Source: Rubrobacteraceae bacterium (GTDB lineage: Bacteria; Actinomycetota; Rubrobacteria; Rubrobacterales; Rubrobacteraceae). From it: a stretch of DNA of 5,560 bases. The position numbers and the translations under genes were made by a program. Positions 1 through 5,560 of this stretch are shown here, in pieces (positions within the stretch are counted from its first letter, which is position 1; each line of letters starts with the position of its first letter). A model generated the notes under the pieces. The model ran no database searches. It was not told the DNA's origin and was given only the letters and a program-made list of their open reading frames with translations. Location of the stretch: contig JACCSM010000063.1 in the NCBI GenBank assembly GCA_013698525.1, forward strand, positions 1 through 5,560, read 5' to 3'.

Positions 1-783
1 CTCAGACGCGGCGTCTGCCCTGAGGGCGTGCAGGGCATCCTCGAAAGGGTCCGCGGCGTGGACAAGCGGGCTGCCGCGAAGACGGCCGAGGCTCTGGACC
101 CTGAGGAGTTGGGGGAGATACTCTCCAGGGGAGATTTCAAGACGCTGGCGCGGCTGCCAGGCATGGGAGAGAAACGGGCCCGTGCCGTCGTCGAGTTCTA
201 CGAGAACGAGAGGGGCGACCGGCGCTTCCTTTATGCTGCCAACCGCAACGACCGTTTCCGGGGCAAGCCGGTGATCACGGAGCTGGACCTCGGACGAGAC
301 CTCGAAGAGCAGGTGTGGGACCACGCCGTGCGGGCGCGAAGGCTCGGCGACCCCGACCCACTCGGACCCGATGAGCCTCCAGGCCATACCACCGTTCGCA
401 ACGCGAACCTCATGCACCCGCTCCCGATGACGCCTTCTCTGATGGGCCGGGGGGTCTACTACCCCGAGCAGATCGGGCGCTTCGCCGACAGGTGTAGACA
501 AATCCTCGTGGAAGGGGAGAGGCTAACCGGTGTCGGATCTCTACGCATCCAGCGCGGCAAGCTCTTCCATACGACCAAGATGGCTGGCATCGGGATGAAG
601 ACGCGTGCCAGGGTCCTCGCGAGCGGGTTGCTCGACGACGAGTACACCTACGAGAGCCTCGTCGCCATCCCCGGCGTGACGGAGGTGCAGGCCAGGACCA
701 TCGCAGGGGCCGCGAGAGCCGAGGCCGCGAAAGAGGGACCTGTCCCCGTGGGGGCGGCGTGGACGGAGGTCCGTGTCTCCTAG
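1..783 (+). CDS. Helix-hairpin-helix DNA-binding protein, 5' end outside the window
   Basis: The frame is open from base 1 to the TAG at 781-783 (260 codons). A GTG at 28 could be a start, but the only SD-like bases (GAGGG, 22-26) sit one base from it and HhH-like sequence begins at about the same point, so the gene probably starts upstream. Counting from base 1, residues ~10-67 resemble the tandem HhH of RuvA domain II: a degenerate first hairpin (RGVDKR), a 'DPEEL' linker, then LPGMGEKRA. Two more HhH-like hairpins lie near the C-terminus: AGIGMKTRA (~195-203) and IPGVTEVQA (~223-231). The middle (~75-180) matches no fold I recognise and has no nuclease or helicase motif that I can see. HhH motifs bind the DNA backbone without sequence specificity, so a repair or recombination role is inferred. 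The last 11 bases overlap the next gene, suggesting translational coupling. The full protein could be the C-terminal part of a larger enzyme. Confidence 0.7.
   Translation, partial: LRRGVCPEGVQGILERVRGVDKRAAAKTAEALDPEELGEILSRGDFKTLARLPGMGEKRARAVVEFYENERGDRRFLYAANRNDRFRGKPVITELDLGRDLEEQVWDHAVRARRLGDPDPLGPDEPPGHTTVRNANLMHPLPMTPSLMGRGVYYPEQIGRFADRCRQILVEGERLTGVGSLRIQRGKLFHTTKMAGIGMKTRARVLASGLLDDEYTYESLVAIPGVTEVQARTIAGAARAEAAKEGPVPVGAAWTEVRVS
765..769 (+). promoter_or_regulatory. Ribosome binding site of the DnaQ/UvrC-like gene
   Basis: GGAGG lies inside the end of the upstream HhH gene, three bases before the GTG at 773. The spacing is short. The in-frame GTG at 797 (residue 9) is therefore a possible alternative start. 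The strong SD and the 11-base gene overlap favour 773 and translational coupling. Confidence 0.5.
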
Positions 784-2572
784 TCTCTACGGCTTCGTGA
801 AAGACCACGAGCCCGTGAGCCCGGAAGAGATCTCCACAGAATTTCTCTCTTTGACGAGCCCGAACGGCGGTGCCAGGGCCCTCGTCGAGAGGCTCATCGA
901 AGGCGACCCGAGGTTTGTCTGGGAAAACGCGGACTTGAGGACAGCGCATGCAGGCTTGCTCGCGCTCGGGGAGGCCCCTTATGTCGTCTTCGACGTAGAG
1001 ACCACAGGCTCCGCGGCCGGAAAGGGGGGTGCCATCACGGAGATCGGCGCCCTCAAGCTCGTGCGTGGGGAGGTGATCGACCAGTTCTCGACGCTCGTCA
1101 ACCCGGGCCGCCCGATAGACCCCTTCGTCGTGCGCCTGACAGGCATAACGGACCGCATGGTCTCGGATGCCCCTTCCATCTCCGAGGTAATGCCGCGCTT
1201 CGAGGAGTTTGTCGAGGGGTGCATCCTCGTCGGGCACAACGTCCACTTCGACTGCTCCTTCGTCACGGCCGCAAGAGGTGGGGACCCACTCCCAAACGAG
1301 GTCCTCGACACCCTGAAACTCGCCCGTTGCCTGGTGCCAGGTCTCAAACGCTACCGTCTGGGCGCGCTCGTCGGCCACTTCGGTGTGCGCCAGGCGCCGA
1401 ACCACAGGGCCCTCTCAGACGCAGCGGCGACGACGGAGATCTTCCGGAGACTGCTGAAGCTCCTCGGCTCCGCAGGCATAAAGAGCGTCGGGGAAGCGCT
1501 CATTATCCGCGGGGGAAGGGGACGCATCAAACCCCAGAAGCAGCACCTCGCAAGCGGGTTGCCTAACACGCCGGGCGTCTACTACTTCGTCGACAAGCAC
1601 GGCACCACCCTCTATGTCGGCAAGGCGAAGGACCTGAAGGCCCGCGTCAGGACCTACTTCAACGGCGGGGACGGACGCCGCAAGGTAGGGCGTCTCGTCG
1701 AAGAGGTCGCCGAGGTACGCGTCAAGGAGACCGAGAGCGAGCTTCACGCCCTCATCCTCGAGGCCAGGGAGATACGGCGCCTGTTGCCGCGCTACAACTC
1801 CGTCGGCAGGGACGACAAGGCGAGCTGGTTCATAAGGCTCGACCTTGGCGAGCCCTACCCCGTCCCCGAGCGGGTCTCCGCGAACCCGCCCGAGAGCAGC
1901 TTGATCCACCTCGGCCCTTATAGGAGCGCCGGCGTCCTGGACACCTGCATAGAGGCGCTCGGCAGGATCTTCCCGCTCAAGAGGTGCTCGGGTGACGGGG
2001 AGGTCTGCTTCTACGGCCAGATGGGACGTTGCGCGCCTTGCCTGGGCATGGGTGAGCAGGAGTACCGCCGGGAGGTCGTGGACGAGGTTGTCGCGCTCTT
2101 GCGCGGCGAGGGTGGCGAGGAGCACCTCAGGGCGCTCGTCAGGGAGCGGGAGCGGATGGCCGCGGGGCTCGAGTTCGAGGCTGCGGCCAGGCTGCGAGAC
2201 TTGATCTCCGGCATAGAGCGGATACGCCTCTCCAGAACTGTAGTAGGCGCTGAGGGTGTGCAGGCCGTCGTCGCCCCATCGACGGAGCCAGGTGTGATCG
2301 AGGTCTTCATTCTGTGCGCAGGCCGTCTGGTCGCCCACCACGGCTTCGACCCAGGCGACGCGACCGGCCTCGCACGCTTCGCCGACGAGGTGCTGGCGAG
2401 GCCCCGGGAGAACGGGTCTCGCCCCGAGAAGGAAGGCACGAACGAGGCGCGTATCGTAGCGGCCTATCTCAGGCGCCGGCAGGCGGTGGTCGAGGCCGTG
2501 CGCTTGAAAGAAGCGCGGGATCTCCTGGAGGCGGCGGAACGGGTCGCTGAGGCTCCGGCCCCGCTGGCGTGA
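773..2572 (+). CDS. Bifunctional DEDDh exonuclease / UvrC-type GIY-YIG endonuclease (DnaQ-Cho-like fusion)
   Basis: This 599-residue protein has four parts. Residues 1-66 are a helical, possibly winged-helix, extension. Residues ~68-232 are a DnaQ-type 3'-5' exonuclease with Exo I FDVETTG (D74, E76), Exo II GHNVHFD (D160) and Exo III HRALSDA (H211, D216), so DEDDh. Residues ~263-345 are a GIY-YIG nuclease of UvrC type: PGVYYF, YVGKAKDLKARVR and PRYN. By alignment from memory with Thermotoga UvrC (Y29, R39, E76, N88), the catalytic residues are Y281, R291, E330 and N342. Four cysteines follow (C405, C412, C420, C423), placed like the reported Fe-S cluster cysteines of E. coli UvrC, then a UVR (UvrB-binding) motif at ~454-485. 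The C-terminal RNase H-like and (HhH)2 half of UvrC is absent, as in Cho. Related fusions are known in actinobacteria, for example mycobacterial Rv2191. A role in excision repair is inferred; partners and substrate are not shown. Confidence 0.92.
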   Translation: MSPSLYGFVKDHEPVSPEEISTEFLSLTSPNGGARALVERLIEGDPRFVWENADLRTAHAGLLALGEAPYVVFDVETTGSAAGKGGAITEIGALKLVRGEVIDQFSTLVNPGRPIDPFVVRLTGITDRMVSDAPSISEVMPRFEEFVEGCILVGHNVHFDCSFVTAARGGDPLPNEVLDTLKLARCLVPGLKRYRLGALVGHFGVRQAPNHRALSDAAATTEIFRRLLKLLGSAGIKSVGEALIIRGGRGRIKPQKQHLASGLPNTPGVYYFVDKHGTTLYVGKAKDLKARVRTYFNGGDGRRKVGRLVEEVAEVRVKETESELHALILEAREIRRLLPRYNSVGRDDKASWFIRLDLGEPYPVPERVSANPPESSLIHLGPYRSAGVLDTCIEALGRIFPLKRCSGDGEVCFYGQMGRCAPCLGMGEQEYRREVVDEVVALLRGEGGEEHLRALVRERERMAAGLEFEAAARLRDLISGIERIRLSRTVVGAEGVQAVVAPSTEPGVIEVFILCAGRLVAHHGFDPGDATGLARFADEVLARPRENGSRPEKEGTNEARIVAAYLRRRQAVVEAVRLKEARDLLEAAERVAEAPAPLA

Positions 2573-2607
2573 GGACCCGTCGAATGAGGAGGCAGTGTAC
2601 TCCACCA

Positions 2608-2616
2608 TGCTAGAAT
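2608..2616 (+). promoter_or_regulatory. Extended -10 promoter of the two-component operon
   Basis: TGCTAGAAT combines a TGn extension with a TAGAAT hexamer (2611-2616), close to the sigma70-type TATAAT consensus. No TTGACA-like -35 lies 16-18 bases upstream (the sequence there is GAGGAGGCA), as is usual for extended -10 promoters or activator-dependent ones. Transcription would start near 2622-2624 and leave a leader of about 45 bases before the regulator ATG. The hexamer is AT-rich against the local GC background, which supports the call. It is not proven. Confidence 0.5.
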
Positions 2617-2667
2617 AAGTAAGACGGATCATCGGTTCCTGTGTACAACAAGAGGGTTTAGCCGGGG

Positions 2668-3366
2668 ATGGTACAGGATCTACAGGGTGTGACGCGCAAG
2701 ATTCTTCTGGTTGACGACGAGCCGTCTCTCCAGAAGATGCTCACGCATGCCCTCGAGCGCGAGGGATTCCAGGTTCAGGTCGCTGGTGACGGCGAGGCCG
2801 CTTTGGAAGCGTTCAAGGCCTTCGAGCCGCACCTGATCGTGCTCGACATCATGCTCCCCAAGCTCGATGGCACGGAGGTCATAAGGAGGATCCGGTCGCA
2901 GAGCGACGTGCCCGTCATCATGCTGACAGCCCGCGACGACGAGATAGACAGGGTGGTCGGCCTCGAGCTCGGGGCTGACGACTACGTCACCAAGCCTTTC
3001 GCCGTCAGGGAGCTGGTGGCGCGCGTCAGGGCGATCATGCGCAGGGCGGCGGTACCGGCGGGCCAGCGCCCTGACGAGCTGACCTACGATAGGCTCACGA
3101 TCAACCTGCCAAGCCGTAGGGTGTCGGCCGGCGGCGAAGAGGTCGACCTCACCTACACCGAGTTCGAGCTCCTGGTGACCCTGGCCTCGAGCCCTGGCAG
3201 GGTGTTCTCGCGCAGCGCGCTCCTGCGCAGGGTGTGGGGCGACGAGTTCCGTGACGAACGCACGGTGGATGTCCACATCCGCCACCTCCGCGAGAAGATA
3301 GAGCGCGACCCCAGGAACCCCGAATTCATCCACACCGCGCGGGGTGTCGGATATGTTTTCCGCTAA
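2668..3366 (+). CDS. OmpR/PhoB-family response regulator
   Basis: This cytoplasmic transcription factor has 232 residues, normal for the family. The receiver domain (~10-125) has the acidic pair D16/D17, phosphoacceptor D60 in VLDIMLP, switch T87 in MLTA and conserved K109 in the DDYVTKPF segment. A short linker (~127-137) leads to a winged-helix DNA-binding domain (~138-231) with LTYTEFELL, SRSALLRRVW, RTVDVHIRHLREKIE and the terminal RGVGYVF hairpin. Phosphorylation by the next-door kinase should promote dimerisation on direct-repeat operators. The ATG at 2668 has GAGGG at 2652-2656, a long 11-base spacing. The in-frame GTG at 2689, just before the first beta strand, is an alternative start. 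The gene overlaps the kinase, which fixes the pairing. The closest named relatives by motif are PhoB, PhoP, RegX3 and WalR, but the sequence alone does not say which. Confidence 0.95.
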   Translation: MVQDLQGVTRKILLVDDEPSLQKMLTHALEREGFQVQVAGDGEAALEAFKAFEPHLIVLDIMLPKLDGTEVIRRIRSQSDVPVIMLTARDDEIDRVVGLELGADDYVTKPFAVRELVARVRAIMRRAAVPAGQRPDELTYDRLTINLPSRRVSAGGEEVDLTYTEFELLVTLASSPGRVFSRSALLRRVWGDEFRDERTVDVHIRHLREKIERDPRNPEFIHTARGVGYVFR

Positions 3367-5203
3367 CGATAGGTCTACGGGAAGGGGCCCGGATCTAGAC
3401 CTCTGGCGAAAGAAGGCCAGGAAGCTGCTCGCTTCGAAGACGGGGGGCGAGTTCAGGCCCCGCCTTAGCATGCGCATCTGGCTCACGGCGCTCTTCGTGC
3501 TCGTGACCGCCTTCGCGGCGATAACCGCCTACGAGATCGTGCATCCCATCCTCTCTGAGACACTCAATCGGTCGAGCGAGGCCGCCTTCAAGCAGGTCGG
3601 GGACCAGTTCGAGGACCAGGTGCAGCGCTTGAGGGAACGTGGCGAACCCGTGACCGAGCAGCGCATTAACGCGTTCGCCCGCTCCCACGGGTTGGAGTGG
3701 GGCATAGTCAGGTACGAGGATGGCCAGCAGACGCGTGGGGAACTGGACGACTGGTCCCCCAGGCCGGTGAGGCGTGCCGTAGAGGAGCCCAGAAGGCCGA
3801 GCGACGATATGGAACAGGTCGAGACGGGTGTCCACAAAGGACAGCTGCAGGCCACTTACGCCTATCCCATAAACGTGGACGTCAAGGACAAAGCTGAGCC
3901 TCAGCCTCGGGCCATAGTCTTCGTCAAGTACTTCACGGAGAACGACGTCGAAAACGTGCAGGCGGCGCTGAGTAATATAGAGCGATTGGCCCTACTCGCC
4001 GGCGCCCTGGCGCTGCTCATCGCCGGGTTCGCAGGGTATTTTGCAGCGGTCTTGATCTCCCGGCGCGTCAGCCGCCTGGGGCTGGCCGCCGAGCACCTGG
4101 CCGCCGGCAACTTCGACGCGAGGATACAGACGCGCGTCGAGGATGAGGTCGGCTCTCTGGGCGCGACGTTCAACGCTATGGCGGTCTCCCTCAAGGAGGC
4201 GTTCGACCAGATAGGGCAGGAGAAGGAGCGCGGGAAGGCGATACTCGACGGCATGACGGATGCGGTCGTGGGCGTGGATAGAGACCTGAATCCCGTCTTT
4301 TTGAACCCCCGCGCAAGGAAGCTCCTCGAGTCATCCGACCATGCCTTCCACAACCGCCTGCAGGAGGTGCTCGCCAAGACCCGCTACAGCGGTCCCGTGA
4401 CAGAGTCCGAGGCGAAGGCCGGGGAAAGGGTCATCGAGATCCGGGCTGCCCCCCTTGAGGACGGGGCGCTCGCCATCCTGCGCGACGTTACGGAGGAGCG
4501 CCACATGCAGCGCGTCAAGGCCGAGTTTATCGCCAACGCTTCCCATGAGCTCAAGACACCGCTGACGGCCCTCTCCGGCTACCTGGAGATGCTCGAGGAC
4601 GAGGAGGATGAAAGGGTCAGAGCTGAGTTCCTGAACGACATGCGCGTTCAGACCACGCGCCTGCAGAGCCTGGCACGTACCCTGCTCGACCTCTCGCGCC
4701 TCGACGCCAACGCCGTCACCTTCCGGACGGAGGAAGTCGACGTCGAAGACCTGCTCCACGGGCTGCGCAGGGACTTCGGCTACACGGGCCGTTCACTGAA
4801 CATCAGGGCCGAGGAGAACGTGCCGCTCGTAAGGACCGACCCGAACCAGCTACATAGGGCTATCGCCATCCTCGTGGACAACGCTCTCAAGTACTCGGAC
4901 GAGGGTTCGCCCGTCGACCTCGGGCTCTCCCGCGAAGATGGGCAGATCATTATCAGCGTAACAGACCGCGGCTGCGGCATCCCGGAATCCGAGATACCCT
5001 ACATCTTCGACCGCTTCTACCGGGCCCAGGGCTCGTCTCGCGCCGATGGCACAGGCCTCGGGCTCGCCCTCGCCCACGAGATCATCGACCATCTCGGAGG
5101 TGAGATCCACGTTCACAGCCGCCCCGACGCCGGAAGCATCTTCTCTGTTCTCCTCCCCCTGGCGGCAGACTCCCCTGGCACCAACGGAAGCAGGTCTCTT
5201 TAG
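3353..5203 (+). CDS. Membrane sensor histidine kinase, PhoR/WalK-like (HAMP-PAS-HisKA-HATPase)
   Basis: This is the partner kinase of the preceding regulator, whose stop it overlaps by 14 bases. The ATG at 3353 has a weak GGGG at 3341-3344. A GTG at 3344 would add three residues, and an ATG at 3470, just before the first membrane segment, would remove a basic N-terminal tail of 39 residues. Counting from 3353 (616 residues): TM1 ~41-60, an extracytoplasmic sensor of about 150 residues with no domain I recognise, TM2 ~211-235, HAMP ~236-287 (LAAGNFDARI, EVGSLGATFN), a PAS-like domain ~297-380, and HisKA with H398 in SHELKTPLT. The ATP-binding domain shows N510 in DNALKYS (N box), DRGCGIP at 538-544 (G1), IFDRFYR at 551-557 (F box) and GTGLGLA at ~566-572 (G2). 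All catalytic boxes are intact, so autophosphorylation and phosphatase activity are expected. The signal sensed is unknown. A phosphate or cell-envelope stress role would be a guess from family resemblance. Confidence 0.94.
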   Translation: MFSANDRSTGRGPDLDLWRKKARKLLASKTGGEFRPRLSMRIWLTALFVLVTAFAAITAYEIVHPILSETLNRSSEAAFKQVGDQFEDQVQRLRERGEPVTEQRINAFARSHGLEWGIVRYEDGQQTRGELDDWSPRPVRRAVEEPRRPSDDMEQVETGVHKGQLQATYAYPINVDVKDKAEPQPRAIVFVKYFTENDVENVQAALSNIERLALLAGALALLIAGFAGYFAAVLISRRVSRLGLAAEHLAAGNFDARIQTRVEDEVGSLGATFNAMAVSLKEAFDQIGQEKERGKAILDGMTDAVVGVDRDLNPVFLNPRARKLLESSDHAFHNRLQEVLAKTRYSGPVTESEAKAGERVIEIRAAPLEDGALAILRDVTEERHMQRVKAEFIANASHELKTPLTALSGYLEMLEDEEDERVRAEFLNDMRVQTTRLQSLARTLLDLSRLDANAVTFRTEEVDVEDLLHGLRRDFGYTGRSLNIRAEENVPLVRTDPNQLHRAIAILVDNALKYSDEGSPVDLGLSREDGQIIISVTDRGCGIPESEIPYIFDRFYRAQGSSRADGTGLGLALAHEIIDHLGGEIHVHSRPDAGSIFSVLLPLAADSPGTNGSRSL

Positions 5204-5216
5204 TCTCTACCTGAGG

Positions 5217-5234
5217 TTTAGCTCACGCTTTAGC
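5217..5234 (+). repeat. Direct repeat TTTAGC-N6-TTTAGC, possible response-regulator operator
   Basis: Two exact TTTAGC copies (5217-5222 and 5229-5234) are 12 bases apart start to start, about one helical turn. OmpR/PhoB-family regulators commonly bind direct repeats with 11-12 base phasing, for example the TTAACA-type repeats of Bacillus PhoP. The second copy ends 11 bases before a TAGAAT hexamer at 5246, a spacing like that of a Pho box replacing the -35. The copies are short, so chance is a real possibility. Confidence 0.3.
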
Positions 5235-5245
5235 GACTTTGAGGG

Positions 5246-5251
5246 TAGAAT
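5246..5251 (+). promoter_or_regulatory. Possible -10 element in the convergent spacer
   Basis: TAGAAT is identical to the hexamer of the two-component promoter at 2611. It has no TGn extension and no clear -35 at 16-18 bases. A start about seven bases downstream would fall at 5258, the first base of the long hairpin. No credible coding gene follows on the + strand, so it would drive a small RNA if it is real. Confidence 0.25.
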
Positions 5252-5257
5252 ATGCGT

Positions 5258-5315
5258 GGGGCAGCACGGTAATCCGTAGATTCTCCCCCCTCCCTACGGA
5301 CCGTGTTGCCCCTTT
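5258..5315. terminator. Long imperfect hairpin between convergent genes, probable bidirectional terminator
   Basis: Arms 5258-5279 and 5294-5312 pair over 19 base pairs: 13 pairs (5258-5270 with 5300-5312, including one G-T at 5264/5306), a three-base bulge AAT at 5271-5273, then six pairs (5274-5279 with 5294-5299). The loop is 14 bases and C/T-rich. On the + strand it is followed by TTTGT, a short U-tract. The - strand side has none. It starts 54 bases after the kinase stop and 41 bases after the protease stop on the other strand, where a shared terminator is expected. It could also be a structured small RNA. The rest of the spacer (5204-5353) shows nothing else firm. Confidence 0.6.
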
Positions 5316-5353
5316 GTATCTGACCAGCTGCTGCAGGCGGCATGCTGACTTGC

Positions 5354-5560
5354 TCAGAAAACCACGGGTAGTCCGAGAAGGGTCAGGAGGGGTCGTATTG
5401 GGGCGAGCAGGATGCCGAAGATGGGGAGGTTCGTCAGGAACGAGACCAGGATGAGGCCAAGCAAGATCATGGGTCCGTACTGGTTCATGAATGCCACAAA
5501 GCCGTCCAGGAACCGGGGCAGGAAAGGGAAGATCACCTTCGAGCCGTCGAGCGGGGGGAT
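5354..5560 (-). CDS. Site-2 protease family (M50) zinc metalloprotease, C-terminal fragment
   Basis: Read on the - strand, the frame is open from the window edge (5560) to TGA at 5356-5354, giving 68 codons. The visible N-terminal end reads IPPLDGSKVIFPFLP, the NxxPxPPLDG-type signature of M50 intramembrane proteases. Its aspartate is the third zinc ligand; the HExxH motif lies outside the window. After it comes a short amphipathic stretch and a hydrophobic segment rich in L, I and F (from the YGPMILLGLILV stretch to the final LLGLPVVF), the last membrane helix of the family. The GTG at 5536 lies inside the conserved motif and is not a real start. These enzymes cut membrane-embedded substrates, often anti-sigma factors. 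The small rhomboid-like S2P subfamily with PPLDG is common in actinobacteria and its substrate is usually unknown. It is convergent with the kinase gene and shares the spacer hairpin. Confidence 0.8.
   Translation of the reverse strand: MPPLDGSKVIFPFLPRFLDGFVAFMNQYGPMILLGLILVSFLTNLPIFGILLAPIRPLLTLLGLPVVF

Noticed and set aside
781..790. TAGTCTCTAC repeated at 781-790 and 5201-5210, each including a stop codon
   Set aside because: It is a ten-base match at two unrelated gene ends with no further similarity or structure, so probably chance.
410..1405. - strand open frame of 331 codons across the HhH/nuclease junction
   Set aside because: It is a shadow of two real genes, with low-complexity R/P/S-rich translation and no domain.
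1415..2632. Long - strand open frame (405 codons) opposite the nuclease gene
   Set aside because: It lies antisense to a well-supported gene with intact catalytic motifs. Its translation shows no recognisable domain, and long antisense frames are common in GC-rich DNA.
2595..2646. GTGTAC at 2595-2600 and 2641-2646 flanking the promoter
   Set aside because: It is a short palindromic hexamer with irregular spacing and no extended similarity, too weak to call an operator.
2680..3486. - strand open frame of 268 codons opposite the response regulator
   Set aside because: It is antisense to an unambiguous OmpR-family gene and its translation has no family features.
5319..5358. Possible second hairpin around CAGCTGCTGCAG in the spacer
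   Set aside because: Only four-base stems can be formed. There is no convincing fold and no U-tract.
5239..5454. + strand open frame of 71 codons over the spacer and the protease end
   Set aside because: It runs through the hairpin and then antisense to the M50 fragment, and it has no plausible RBS or domain.

Overview
The window reads as a chromosomal segment of a high-GC bacterium, most likely an actinobacterium. Arginine is often AGG and isoleucine often ATA inside otherwise GC-rich codons, which reminds me of deep-branching lineages such as Rubrobacter. The fused DnaQ/UvrC-like nuclease is also a type known from actinobacteria. The genus is an inference from codon style and gene content, not a database match.

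Layout. (1) Positions 1-2572 hold a DNA-repair-type pair on the + strand. The first gene is a helix-hairpin-helix (HhH) protein whose 5' end lies outside the window. It overlaps by 11 bases a bifunctional nuclease that joins a DEDDh 3'-5' exonuclease to a UvrC/Cho-type GIY-YIG endonuclease. All expected catalytic residues are present in both nuclease domains. (2) Positions 2573-2667 are a short intergenic region with a good extended -10 promoter. (3) Positions 2668-5203 hold an OmpR/PhoB-family response regulator and an overlapping membrane histidine kinase (two membrane segments, HAMP, PAS-like, HisKA, HATPase), a PhoR/WalK-like two-component pair. (4) Positions 5204-5353 separate convergent genes. 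They contain a long imperfect hairpin, probably a shared terminator, preceded by a -10-like hexamer and a helically phased direct repeat. (5) From 5354 to the right edge is the 3' end, on the - strand, of a site-2 protease (M50) gene, recognised from its PPLDG motif.

How the genes may work together. The HhH protein and the nuclease are probably translated together and act on DNA. The nuclease has no C-terminal RNase H-like/(HhH)2 half of classical UvrC, and the HhH neighbour could supply DNA binding in trans. The regulator and kinase form a signal relay with an extracytoplasmic sensor of about 150 residues whose ligand cannot be told from the sequence. I see no mobile element, CRISPR array, tRNA or rRNA. 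Apart from the HhH/nuclease pairing and the structured intergenic spacer, the genes belong to known families.
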